Origin: Pseudomonas sp. FP453
Lineage (GTDB): Bacteria > Pseudomonadota > Gammaproteobacteria > Pseudomonadales > Pseudomonadaceae
Direction of reading: 5' to 3'
Assembly (NCBI RefSeq): GCF_030687495.1
Contig: NZ_CP117435.1
Span: 496,001-560,000, forward strand
DNA length: 64,000 nucleotides
Part shown: piece by piece, positions 26,832 through 35,502 of the stretch
How positions within the stretch are numbered: position 1 is the stretch's first letter
Layout of the letters: each line of letters begins with the position of its first letter
Translations under genes and position numbers: made by a program
The notes under the pieces: model-generated
What the model saw: the letters and a program-made list of their open reading frames with translations, nothing else
What the model was told of the DNA's origin: nothing
The model's database searches: none

Positions 26832-28630
26832 AACCACTCGTCCTGCATCGCGAGGCACGTATCATCGCGTGCCTCCAGAATCGCCAGTTCATGATGGCAG
26901 CCCGGTACTTCCCAGGTCAGGAAGTAGCGGGCGGCCTGGAGCTTGCCTTTATAGAAGGCCGCGTCGGCCGCATTGCCCTTGGCCAGCCCTTCTTCGGCGC
27001 GAATCGCTTGTTCCAGCCAGCGCCAGCCAATCACCGTATGCCCAAACACCTTCAAGTACAGCGCCGAGTTTGCCAGGCTGCTGTTGACCTTGCCCTGGGC
27101 GAGATCCGTGAGCAGACCGATGGTCACGCTTTGCAGGCGGTTCACCAGGTGTTCCAGTGGCTCCCTTAGTGCTGTGAGGCTTGGGTATTCCTGCGCACGG
27201 GCACCGGTTTCGGCAATCAGTCTGATTAACTGCTTCAAGCCCGCGCCGCCGTTCTGCGCCAGCTTGCGCCCCAGCAAGTCGAGGGACTGGATGCCGTGGG
27301 TGCCTTCATGGATCGGGTTCAGGCGGTTGTCGCGGTAGTACTGCTCCACCGGGTATTCGCGGGTGTAGCCGTGGCCGCCGAGGATCTGGATCGCCAGTTC
27401 GTTGGCCTTGAGGCAGAACTCCGACGGCCAGGATTTGACGATGGGCGTGAGCAGGTCCAGCAGTTCGTGGGCCTGTTTGCGCTCGGCTTCGGTGGCCAGG
27501 GTGGTGGTGTCGTCGAACAGGCGAGCGGCGTACAGGCCGAGGTCAAAGGCGCCTTCGACGTAGGCTTTTTGCGTGAGCAGCATGCGTTTTATATCGGCGT
27601 GCTGAATGATCGACACCGGTGCAGTCGTCGGATCTTTGCTATCCGGCAGGCGGCCCTGCGGACGCTCGCGAGCGTATTCCAAGGAGTACAGGTAACCGGC
27701 ATAGCCCAGCATCACTGCGCCCATGCCCACGCCGATACGCGCTTCGTTCATCATCTGAAACATGCAGCTCAAGCCCTGGTGCGGCTTGCCCACCAGATAG
27801 CCGACACAGTTGCCGTTATCGCCGAAGTTCAGTGCCGTAGACGTGGTGCCGCGCCAGCCCATCTTGTGGAACAGCCCGGCCAGCACCACATCGTTGCGCT
27901 CGCCCAGGCTGCCGTCGTCGTTGACCAGGAACTTGGGCACGATAAACAGCGAAATGCCCTTCACCCCTGCCGGCGCGTCCGGCAGCTTGGCCAGCACCAT
28001 GTGCACGATGTTTTCCGACAGCGGGTGGTCGCCGCCGGAGATGAAGATCTTATTGCCCTTGAGTCGATAGGTGCCGTCAGCCGCCGGTTCTGCGCGCGTA
28101 CGAATATCCGACAGGGACGAACCGGCATGGGGTTCGGTCAGGGCCATGGTGCCGAAGAAGCGCCCGTCGATCATCGGTTGCAGGAAGCGTTGTTTCTGTT
28201 CGTCGGTGCCGAAGCTCTCAATGAGGTTGGCGGCGCCCATGGTCAGGAACGGGTAGGACGTGGAGGCGGCGTTGGCGGATTGGAAATGCGCGAAACAGGC
28301 CTGGGAGAGCAGGGTGGGCAACTGCATGCCACCGGCTTCGAAGCTGCGCGCGGCATTGAGGAAGCCGGCTTCCAGGAAGGCATCGACGGCCGGTTTGACC
28401 TCGGGAATCAGGATCGCTTCGCCGTTTTCGTAGCGCGGTTCGTTTTCGTCGTTCTTGCGGTTATGGGGGGCGAAGTACTTTTCGGCGATGTTTCGAGCGG
28501 TGCTGATCGCCGCATCGAAGGTTTCCCGATTGTGCTCGGCAAACCGCTCGCGCTGGGTCAGGCCCTCGGCATCGAGGACTTCGTACAGCTCGAAAGCCAG
28601 ATTGCGGGAACTGAGCAGCGTCTCGGACAT
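26828..28630 (-). CDS. acyl-CoA dehydrogenase with extra C-terminal domain
   Basis: 600 residues, longer than the usual 380-residue enzymes, with the three-domain dehydrogenase core plus a C-terminal helical extension. Visible are the FAD/substrate block ALTEPHAGSSLSDIRTRA and the catalytic-base context NPIHEGTHGIQSLDLLGRKL, where the Glu of HEGT is the proton-abstracting residue. It oxidises an acyl-CoA to the 2-enoyl-CoA, passing electrons to ETF. Chain-length preference is not deducible. It is monocistronic and convergent with the zapA-like pair, without any spacer. Confidence 0.9.
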   Translation of the reverse strand: MSETLLSSRNLAFELYEVLDAEGLTQRERFAEHNRETFDAAISTARNIAEKYFAPHNRKNDENEPRYENGEAILIPEVKPAVDAFLEAGFLNAARSFEAGGMQLPTLLSQACFAHFQSANAASTSYPFLTMGAANLIESFGTDEQKQRFLQPMIDGRFFGTMALTEPHAGSSLSDIRTRAEPAADGTYRLKGNKIFISGGDHPLSENIVHMVLAKLPDAPAGVKGISLFIVPKFLVNDDGSLGERNDVVLAGLFHKMGWRGTTSTALNFGDNGNCVGYLVGKPHQGLSCMFQMMNEARIGVGMGAVMLGYAGYLYSLEYARERPQGRLPDSKDPTTAPVSIIQHADIKRMLLTQKAYVEGAFDLGLYAARLFDDTTTLATEAERKQAHELLDLLTPIVKSWPSEFCLKANELAIQILGGHGYTREYPVEQYYRDNRLNPIHEGTHGIQSLDLLGRKLAQNGGAGLKQLIRLIAETGARAQEYPSLTALREPLEHLVNRLQSVTIGLLTDLAQGKVNSSLANSALYLKVFGHTVIGWRWLEQAIRAEEGLAKGNAADAAFYKGKLQAARYFLTWEVPGCHHELAILEARDDTCLAMQDEWF

Positions 28631-28747
28631 GGCGGCTTACCTATGTGGGAATAGGGCCGAGTCTAAGTGCGCAAATGGAGGGTGGATAGCAAGATTGATT
28701 TGGGTGATGGAACTGCAAAACAAACGCGCGAGGCTTGTGCAATAAAT

Positions 28748-28832
28748 GTGGGAGCTGGCTTGCCTGCGATGCAGGCACCTCGGTGTATCAGTTACACCGG
28801 GGTGATGCTATCGCAGGCAAGCCAGCTCCCAC
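28748..28832. repeat. REPIN (AT-variant REP pair)
   Basis: REP halves at 28748-28770 and 28810-28832 between the putA 3' end and the acyl-CoA dehydrogenase gene. The loop contains its own small inverted repeat (CGGTGTA/TACACCG). Confidence 0.9.
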
Positions 28833-28858
28833 ACAAGCCAGCCCTTACAGGGTTTCAG

Positions 28859-31800
28859 TTAGCCGATGGTCATCAGGCTGGCGTTACCACCTGCCGCCGC
28901 GGTGTTGACGCTCAACGCCCGCTCGATCACCAGACGCTCCAGCGCAATCGCCGTCTCGCCTTGGGACAAACCATGCACCCCGACAATCGCGCCACTGCGC
29001 TGTGCCACTTGCTGGCACACCGCACGCAGTTGGTCGGAATCACCGTGGTGCAGGACGGCGTCAAACACCACGTCGTCCTTGGTCCAGTCGGCCACACGCT
29101 TGATCTTCGCCTGAATCTCTTTAGGCAGGCGTGGGAACACGGCCTTGGTCAAGTCAGTCTCTGGCCATACCGCCGAGCCGCCTACCGCCAGCACAGCGGC
29201 CAGTTGGGTCAGCAGGTCGCTTTCGACGTCCGCCAGGCACAGTACGTGCTCGCGGGGCAGGATGGCGTAGCTGTTGCGCTCGCCGGTCGGGCCGGCCAGT
29301 TGGCGGGTGATACCGCTTTGCGATTGTGCGGCGAACTGGTCGCACAGGGCGCTCAGGTCGCTGAGCTTGTGGCTGTCGGCCCAGGTTTTCAGGGCGGTCA
29401 GCGGTTGGCTCATGGCGTCACGCAGGCGGACATCCGGCGCACTCAGCTTGTCACCGCGTACGAAGGATTGCTCGATAGCATCCGTAGGACGAGTCGAGAG
29501 CAGGCGGTACAGGTACAGCGGACCACCGGCTTTCGGGCCGGTGCCCGACAGGCCTTCGCCGCCGAACGGTTGCACGCCGACCACGGCGCCGACGATGTTG
29601 CGGTTCACGTAGACGTTACCGGCATGGACGTTGTCGATCACCTTGGCGATGGTCTCGTCGATGCGGGTGTGCACGCCCAGGGTCAAGCCGTAGCCCGACG
29701 CGTTGATCTGGCCGATGAGCTGGTCGATCTCTTTGCGCTTGTAGCGCACCACGTGCAGCACCGGGCCGAAGATCTCCCGTTGCAGTTCGTCGAAGCTTTC
29801 CAGTTCGATCAGGGTCGGCATCACGAAGGTGCCGCGCTTGATCTCTTCGCCGTCGGCAATCGCCACCTGGTACACATTGCGGCCTTTGTCGCGCATGGCC
29901 TGGATGTGTTTCTCGATGCCGGCCTTGGCTTCGGCGTCGATCACCGGGCCGATGTCCACCGACAGGCGCTCCGGGTTACCCAGACGGCATTCCGCCATGG
30001 CGCCCTTGAGCATTTCGATGACGCGGTCTGCCGAATCTTCCTGCAAGCACAGGACGCGCAGGGCCGAGCAACGTTGGCCGGCACTGTCGAAGGCCGAGGA
30101 CACTACGTCGATGACCACTTGTTCGGTCAGCGCCGAGGAGTCGACGATCATGGCGTTCTGGCCACCGGTTTCGGCGATCAGCGGAATCGGCCGGCCCTGG
30201 GCATCCAGGCGCCCGGCGACATTGCGTTGCAGCAGGCGCGCCACTTCGGTGGAGCCGGTGAACATCACGCCTTTGACGCGATCATCACCCACCAGGCGGG
30301 CACCCACGGTTTCGCCCTGGCCCGGCAGCAATTGCAGCACGCCTTCCGGGATGCCGGCTTCCAGCAGGATGCGCACGGCTTGTGCGGCGACCAGCGGGGT
30401 TTGCTCGGCCGGCTTGGCCAGTACCGGGTTGCCGGCGGCCAATGCGGCAGCGACTTGGCCGCTGAAGATGGCCAGCGGGAAGTTCCACGGGCTGATGCAG
30501 ACCACCGGGCCCAGTGGGCGGTGGGCGTCGTTGGTGAAATCGTTGCGTGCCTGCACGGCGTAGTAGCGCAGGAAATCCACGGCTTCGCGCACTTCGGCAA
30601 TGGCGTTGGCGAAGGTCTTGCCGGCTTCACGGGCCAGCAGGCCCATCAGCGGTTGGATCTCGCCTTCCATCAGGTCGGCGGCGCGCTCCAGGATCGCCGC
30701 ACGTTCGGCGGGCGGGGTGGCCTGCCAGATCGGGCCGGCGTTGATGGCGCACTGGATCGCGTTATCCACGTCTTCGACGGTGGCTTCTTGCACGTGGCCG
30801 ACTACATCACGCAGGTCGGACGGGTTCAGCACCGGTGCGGCGGGTTGATTGCTGGCCGCGCAACCGAGCATCGGCGCGGCTTTCCAATTGTTGTGGGCCG
30901 TGGCCAGCAGGGCGCAGGACAACGACGCCAGGCGGTGTTCGTTGGCCAGGTCGATACCAGCCGAGTTGGCGCGCTCGCTGCCGTACAGGTCGCGTGGCAA
31001 TGGAATACGCGGGTGCGGCAGGCCGAAGCCGCCTTCCAGCGTGGCCATTTGCTCGATGCTGGCCACTGGATCGGCCACCAGCTCCTGAATGGAGATGGAC
31101 TGGTCGGCTATACGGTTGACGAACGAGGTGTTGGCGCCGTTTTCCAGCAGGCGACGCACCAGGTAAGCCAGCAGTGTTTCGTGGGTGCCGACCGGAGCGT
31201 ACACGCGGCACGGACGGTTCAGCTTGCCTTCGGAGACCTTGCCTACAACCTGCTCGTACAGCGGTTCACCCATGCCGTGCAGGCATTGGAACTCGTACTG
31301 GCCTGGGTAATAGTTCTGACCGGCGATATGGTAGATAGCCGACAGGGTGTGGGCGTTATGCGTGGCGAATTGCGGGTAGATGACTTCCGGCACCGACAGC
31401 AGTTTGCGTGCGCAGGCGATGTAGGAAACGTCGGTGTAAACCTTGCGGGTGTATACCGGGTAGCCTTCCAGGCCTTCGACCTGGGCGCGCTTGATCTCGC
31501 TGTCCCAGTACGCGCCTTTGACCAGGCGGATCATCAGGCGGTGGCGGCTGCGGCGCGCCAGGTCGATGACGTAGTCGATCACATACGGGCAACGCTTCTG
31601 GTACGCCTGGATGACGAAACCGATGCCGTTCCAGCCGGTCAGTTGCGGCTCGAAGCACAGGCGTTCCAGCAGGTCCAGGGACAGTTCCAGGCGGTCGGCT
31701 TCTTCGGCGTCGATGTTCAAGCCGATGTCGTATTGCTTGGCCAGCAGGGTCAGCGACAGCAGGCGTGGGTACAGCTCGTCCATCACGCGCTCGTACTGCG

Positions 31801-32812
31801 CACGGCTGTAACGCGGGTGCAGGGCCGAGAGCTTGATGGAAATGCCCGGGCCTTCATAAATCCCACGGCCGTGAGAAGCTTTGCCGATGGAGTGAATGGC
31901 TTGTTCGTACGAGGCCAGGTATTTCTGCGCATCGTGTTCGGTGAGTGCGGCTTCACCGAGCATGTCGTAGGAATAACGGAAACCCTTGGCTTCGAACTTG
32001 CTCGCATTGGCCAGGGCTTCGGCGATGGTTTCGCCGGTGACGAACTGCTCGCCCATCAGGCGCATGGCCATGTCGACGCCCTTGCGGATCATCGGCTCGC
32101 CGCTCTTGCCGATGATGCGGCTCAGGGACGAGGTCAGGCCTGCTTCGTTATGGGTGGCGACCAGCTTGCCGGTCAGCAGCAGGCCCCAGGTCGCGGCATT
32201 GACGAACAGCGATGGGCTGTTGCCCAGGTGCGGCTGCCAGTTGCCGGTGCTGATCTTGTCGCGGATCAGCGCGTCGCGGGTGCCCTTGTCCGGGATACGC
32301 AGCAGCGCTTCGGCCAGGCACATCAGTGCCACGCCTTCCTGGGACGACAGGGAAAATTCTTGCAGCAGGCCCTGAACAATACCGGCACGGCCGCCGGCAC
32401 TTTTCTGGTTACGCAGTTTTTCGGCAATCGAGGCGGCCAGCTTGTTGGTGGCTTCGGCCATTGGCGCTGGCAGGCGAGCCTGTTCGATCAGCATTGGCAC
32501 CACTTCCGGCTCAGGGCGACGGTAAGCGGCGGTGATCGAAGCGCGCAGGACGGATTGCGGCAGGATGCTTTCGGCGAACTCCAGGAAGCACTGGTGGGCG
32601 TGGTCGGTCTGCACCTCGCCTGCGTCGTCGGCATCCTTGCTGCTCAAGCCATTGAGTTCGGTCAGGGTTGCACCACCCTCCAGTTTCTCCAGGTAATTGA
32701 AAATCGCCTGCTTGATCAGCCAGTGCGGCGTGCGATCAATGGAGGTCGCGGCAGCCTTCAGGCGTTCGCGGGTCGGGTCGTCGAGTTTGACCCCAAGGGT
32801 GGTCGTAGCCAT
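28859..32812 (-). CDS. putA: PutA trifunctional proline catabolic enzyme and repressor
   Basis: 1317 residues. Residues 1-47 form a ribbon-helix-helix DNA-binding domain (ATTTLGVKLDDPTRERLKAA). The FAD proline dehydrogenase barrel follows, with DAEEADRLELSLDLLERLC and RLVKGAYWDSEIKRAQ. Then comes the NAD-dependent glutamate-semialdehyde dehydrogenase with SPWNFPLAIFSGQVAAAL and the nucleophile in GQRCSALRVLCLQ, and a C-terminal domain. It turns proline into glutamate at the membrane and, without proline, represses the put genes. The start at MATTTLGVKL (32812) has a GAGGATAAG ribosome site; a longer frame of 12 residues is unlikely. Confidence 0.97.
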   Translation of the reverse strand: MATTTLGVKLDDPTRERLKAAATSIDRTPHWLIKQAIFNYLEKLEGGATLTELNGLSSKDADDAGEVQTDHAHQCFLEFAESILPQSVLRASITAAYRRPEPEVVPMLIEQARLPAPMAEATNKLAASIAEKLRNQKSAGGRAGIVQGLLQEFSLSSQEGVALMCLAEALLRIPDKGTRDALIRDKISTGNWQPHLGNSPSLFVNAATWGLLLTGKLVATHNEAGLTSSLSRIIGKSGEPMIRKGVDMAMRLMGEQFVTGETIAEALANASKFEAKGFRYSYDMLGEAALTEHDAQKYLASYEQAIHSIGKASHGRGIYEGPGISIKLSALHPRYSRAQYERVMDELYPRLLSLTLLAKQYDIGLNIDAEEADRLELSLDLLERLCFEPQLTGWNGIGFVIQAYQKRCPYVIDYVIDLARRSRHRLMIRLVKGAYWDSEIKRAQVEGLEGYPVYTRKVYTDVSYIACARKLLSVPEVIYPQFATHNAHTLSAIYHIAGQNYYPGQYEFQCLHGMGEPLYEQVVGKVSEGKLNRPCRVYAPVGTHETLLAYLVRRLLENGANTSFVNRIADQSISIQELVADPVASIEQMATLEGGFGLPHPRIPLPRDLYGSERANSAGIDLANEHRLASLSCALLATAHNNWKAAPMLGCAASNQPAAPVLNPSDLRDVVGHVQEATVEDVDNAIQCAINAGPIWQATPPAERAAILERAADLMEGEIQPLMGLLAREAGKTFANAIAEVREAVDFLRYYAVQARNDFTNDAHRPLGPVVCISPWNFPLAIFSGQVAAALAAGNPVLAKPAEQTPLVAAQAVRILLEAGIPEGVLQLLPGQGETVGARLVGDDRVKGVMFTGSTEVARLLQRNVAGRLDAQGRPIPLIAETGGQNAMIVDSSALTEQVVIDVVSSAFDSAGQRCSALRVLCLQEDSADRVIEMLKGAMAECRLGNPERLSVDIGPVIDAEAKAGIEKHIQAMRDKGRNVYQVAIADGEEIKRGTFVMPTLIELESFDELQREIFGPVLHVVRYKRKEIDQLIGQINASGYGLTLGVHTRIDETIAKVIDNVHAGNVYVNRNIVGAVVGVQPFGGEGLSGTGPKAGGPLYLYRLLSTRPTDAIEQSFVRGDKLSAPDVRLRDAMSQPLTALKTWADSHKLSDLSALCDQFAAQSQSGITRQLAGPTGERNSYAILPREHVLCLADVESDLLTQLAAVLAVGGSAVWPETDLTKAVFPRLPKEIQAKIKRVADWTKDDVVFDAVLHHGDSDQLRAVCQQVAQRSGAIVGVHGLSQGETAIALERLVIERALSVNTAAAGGNASLMTIG

Positions 32813-32884
32813 TTTCTTATCCTCATGGGTGCCACTACCGAGTGGCATCAGCTGGCGGCAAGATTAGCTTTGCCCATGAAGAGG

Positions 32885-32900
32885 TGCAACCGGGTGCAAC
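32885..32900 (-). promoter_or_regulatory. PutA operator candidates, putA-proximal pair
   Basis: Two GGTGCAAC words ten bases apart (core TGCAAC at 32885-32890 and 32895-32900), about 75 bases before the putA start. The reverse complement contains GTTGCA, the core bound by the PutA ribbon-helix-helix domain in enterobacteria. Confidence 0.6.
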
Positions 32901-32996
32901 CCTTTTTATGCATGAAATTTTCGGGGGGAGGCATGAAAAAAACCGACCCTCAGCGGAATCTGCTTCACGCTGGTGCATTTGCTTCTGAGATCGGCT

Positions 32997-33023
32997 GTTC
33001 TTGCTCCGAAAAGGAGCAAGAAC
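32997..33023. promoter_or_regulatory. perfect inverted repeat in the putA-putP spacer
   Basis: GTTCTTGCTCC at 32997-33007 and its exact complement at 33013-33023 around the loop GAAAA. It lies in the middle of the divergent region. No clear T-run follows, so it may be an operator or an insulating hairpin rather than a terminator. Confidence 0.4.
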
Positions 33024-33051
33024 GGGGTGTTTTGCGTAATTCACACTTGGG

Positions 33052-33123
33052 TGCAACTTATTCTCACGAAACTGGTTGCACCTTATTTGCTTTGTTGAAT
33101 AGCATTCGCGCCCAAGGTGCAAC
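33052..33123. promoter_or_regulatory. PutA operator candidates, putP-proximal cluster
   Basis: Three GGTGCAAC/GTTGCACC words with cores at 33052-33057, 33075-33080 and 33118-33123; the middle one is in the opposite orientation. They sit 150-220 bases before putP and would allow PutA to repress the transporter as well. Confidence 0.6.
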
Positions 33124-33272
33124 CACCTCCACGAGTCGGTTCATCGGCTGACGGCTTTCCTGGGGAAACGTCAGTCATAAATGCGCGGCACGCAGTTACG
33201 TCTACCTACTTGCAGTGGGTGGCCGTCTGACAGACCGCCGCTACATAAAAACAAAGCCAGGGCGTCACTCAT

Positions 33273-34757
33273 ATGAGCGTAAGTAATCCAACCCTGATCA
33301 CGTTTGTGATCTACATCGCAGCAATGGTGCTGATTGGCTTCATGGCCTATCGCTCCACCAACAACCTTTCCGATTACATCCTCGGCGGTCGCAGCCTCGG
33401 TAGCGTGGTCACGGCCTTGTCGGCCGGTGCTTCGGACATGAGCGGCTGGTTGTTGATGGGCTTGCCCGGCGCGATCTACATGTCCGGCCTGTCGGAAAGC
33501 TGGATCGCCATCGGCCTGATCGTCGGTGCTTACCTCAACTGGCTGTTCGTGGCCGGTCGCCTGCGGGTACAGACCGAACACAACGGCGACGCCCTGACCC
33601 TGCCGGATTACTTCTCCAGCCGTTTCGAAGATAAAAGCGGCCTGCTGCGGATCATCTCCGCCGTGGTGATCCTGGTGTTCTTCACCATCTACTGCGCCTC
33701 CGGCATCGTCGCCGGTGCCCGCCTGTTCGAAAGCACCTTCGGCATGTCCTACGAGACCGCGCTGTGGGCCGGTGCTGCCGCGACTATTGCCTACACCTTC
33801 GTCGGTGGTTTCCTGGCAGTGAGCTGGACAGATACCGTACAAGCCACGCTGATGATCTTCGCACTGATCCTTACGCCGATCATCGTGCTGCTGGCCACCG
33901 GTGGCGTTGATACCACCTTCCTCGCCATCGAAGCGAAGAACCCTGACAACTTCAACATGCTGAAAAACACCACCTTCATCGGCATCATTTCGCTGATGGG
34001 CTGGGGCCTGGGTTACTTCGGCCAGCCGCACATCCTCGCGCGCTTCATGGCGGCGGATTCGGTGAAGTCGATCGCCAACGCGCGCCGCATCTCCATGACC
34101 TGGATGATCCTGTGCCTGGCCGGTACCGTGGCGGTGGGTTTCTTCGGTATCGCCTACTTCTCGGCGCACCCGGAAGTCGCCGGCCCGGTCAACGAGAACC
34201 ACGAGCGTGTGTTCATCGAACTGGCCAAGCTGCTGTTCAACCCATGGATTGCCGGCGTGCTGCTGTCGGCCATCCTGGCGGCCGTGATGAGCACCCTGAG
34301 CTGCCAACTGCTGGTGTGCTCCAGCGCCCTGACCGAAGACTTCTACAAGACCTTCCTGCGCAAAAACGCCTCCCAGCTTGAGCTGGTGTGGGTCGGCCGC
34401 CTGATGGTGCTGGTGGTTGCCCTGATCGCCATCGCCATGGCCGCCAACCCGAACAACCGCGTACTGGGCCTGGTGAGCTACGCCTGGGCCGGTTTCGGCG
34501 CCGCGTTCGGCCCTGTGGTGCTGATCTCGGTGATCTGGAAAGGCATGACCCGCAACGGCGCACTGGCTGGCATCCTGGTCGGCGCGATCACCGTGATCGT
34601 GTGGAAACACTTCGAACTGCTGGGCCTGTACGAAATCATCCCGGGCTTCATCTTTGCCAGCCTGGCGATCTACTTCGTGAGCAAGCTGGGCGCGCCGACT
34701 GCCGGTATGGTCGAGCGTTTTGATGCGGCGGAGAAGGACTACAACCTCAACAAATAA
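33273..34757 (+). CDS. putP: sodium/proline symporter
   Basis: A 494-residue SSS-family transporter with about 13 membrane helices. Recognisable segments are YRSTNNLSDYILGGRSLGS, LSAGASDMSGWLLMGLPGAI and the helix-8 sodium-site region AAVMSTLSCQLLVCSSALTE. It imports proline with Na+ for degradation by PutA, encoded divergently 460 bases away, and probably shares its control. A strong hairpin terminator follows. Confidence 0.95.
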   Translation: MSVSNPTLITFVIYIAAMVLIGFMAYRSTNNLSDYILGGRSLGSVVTALSAGASDMSGWLLMGLPGAIYMSGLSESWIAIGLIVGAYLNWLFVAGRLRVQTEHNGDALTLPDYFSSRFEDKSGLLRIISAVVILVFFTIYCASGIVAGARLFESTFGMSYETALWAGAAATIAYTFVGGFLAVSWTDTVQATLMIFALILTPIIVLLATGGVDTTFLAIEAKNPDNFNMLKNTTFIGIISLMGWGLGYFGQPHILARFMAADSVKSIANARRISMTWMILCLAGTVAVGFFGIAYFSAHPEVAGPVNENHERVFIELAKLLFNPWIAGVLLSAILAAVMSTLSCQLLVCSSALTEDFYKTFLRKNASQLELVWVGRLMVLVVALIAIAMAANPNNRVLGLVSYAWAGFGAAFGPVVLISVIWKGMTRNGALAGILVGAITVIVWKHFELLGLYEIIPGFIFASLAIYFVSKLGAPTAGMVERFDAAEKDYNLNK

Positions 34758-34786
34758 AACGTTGGGTGTTTGGTACCCGTGCAGTT

Positions 34787-34830
34787 AAAAAAAACGGCTC
34801 GCGATCCTTTGGATCGCGGGCCTTTTTTTT
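34787..34830. terminator. bidirectional intrinsic terminator between putP and DUF2165 gene
   Basis: A 12-base stem (34796-34807 with 34811-34822, one mismatch) with loop TTT is flanked by eight A residues at 34787-34794 and eight T residues at 34823-34830. It therefore works for putP on the plus strand and for the DUF2165 gene on the minus strand. Confidence 0.9.
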
Positions 34831-34839
34831 CTGGCCTGT

Positions 34840-35328
34840 TCAGTCCCTTTCCGGCTGATTGAGAAAAATCAGCACGCCAAGAATCGCCATGTAGAACTTG
34901 AACGCCGCACCCTGGCCATTCCATTGCTGGGATTGCCACATTAGAAACCATTCCGCGCCAATCACCATGAAACCGAAGAACCACACGCCGAAGCCGAAGG
35001 TGAGGCCCAGGATTGCGTGCTTCTTGGCTCGCTGGAAAACGTTGCTGTCGTCATGTCGCGCGCGCCACAGGGCCCACGTGCCAAGGGCCAGAAGTGCAGC
35101 GGTCAGGGCTTCGCCGCTGATGATCAGCCAATAGGCGCCGTGCCAAGCCCAGGGGCTGGTGATCGCACGGTACATGGCGGCGTTGTCGGGGAAGGTGGTG
35201 TCCATGCTCAGTACGTGCCTGACGAAGGCAAAGTTGGAGCCGTAGTCGGTGAGATTGTTGAAGCTTGCGAGGCCGGCGAAGGCTGCCAGTGCGAGGGTCA
35301 TAAGCATTTTTGCGTAACGTGTGGTCAT
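34840..35328 (-). CDS. DUF2165 family small integral membrane protein
   Basis: A 162-residue protein with four hydrophobic helices (LMTLALAAFAGLASF at the N-terminus, a second around residues 65-85, a third AILGLTFGFGVWFFGFMVIG and the last AILGVLIFL). It matches DUF2165, predicted small membrane proteins without an assigned role. The start at MTTRYAKML (35328) has GGAAAG upstream. It is divergent from vgrG. Confidence 0.8.
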   Translation of the reverse strand: MTTRYAKMLMTLALAAFAGLASFNNLTDYGSNFAFVRHVLSMDTTFPDNAAMYRAITSPWAWHGAYWLIISGEALTAALLALGTWALWRARHDDSNVFQRAKKHAILGLTFGFGVWFFGFMVIGAEWFLMWQSQQWNGQGAAFKFYMAILGVLIFLNQPERD

Positions 35329-35502
35329 GGTCTTTCCATCGTTTTTCAGGAGGCAAGCCTGAGAATGGACCGACGGCATGGAGCGGGCGTGAAGATTCGG
35401 GAACGCATGATGTAGGTATTTGCTGATTTGTCAGTGCCCCGCTGAACTCGGTCATTGGCTGATGCAGAATCGGCCGCCCACTCCTTCGCAGAGAAACACC
35501 GG

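Noticed and set aside
26832..27000. 6S RNA gene expected after zapA
   Set aside because: The coding sequence of the acyl-CoA dehydrogenase begins at the zapA-like stop itself; there is no room for ssrS.
28667..33151. A very long open frame on the plus strand opposite putA
   Set aside because: It is an antisense shadow caused by GC3-rich codons of putA. It has no family features, and the putA frame is complete and recognisable. The same applies to long antisense frames opposite the chemoreceptor (24251-26119), the c-di-GMP gene (41263-43929) and aceE (46074-48782).
35455..35502. TTG start for VgrG 48 bases upstream
   Set aside because: The added residues do not resemble VgrG N-termini, and the ATG at 35503 leads directly into the family sequence.
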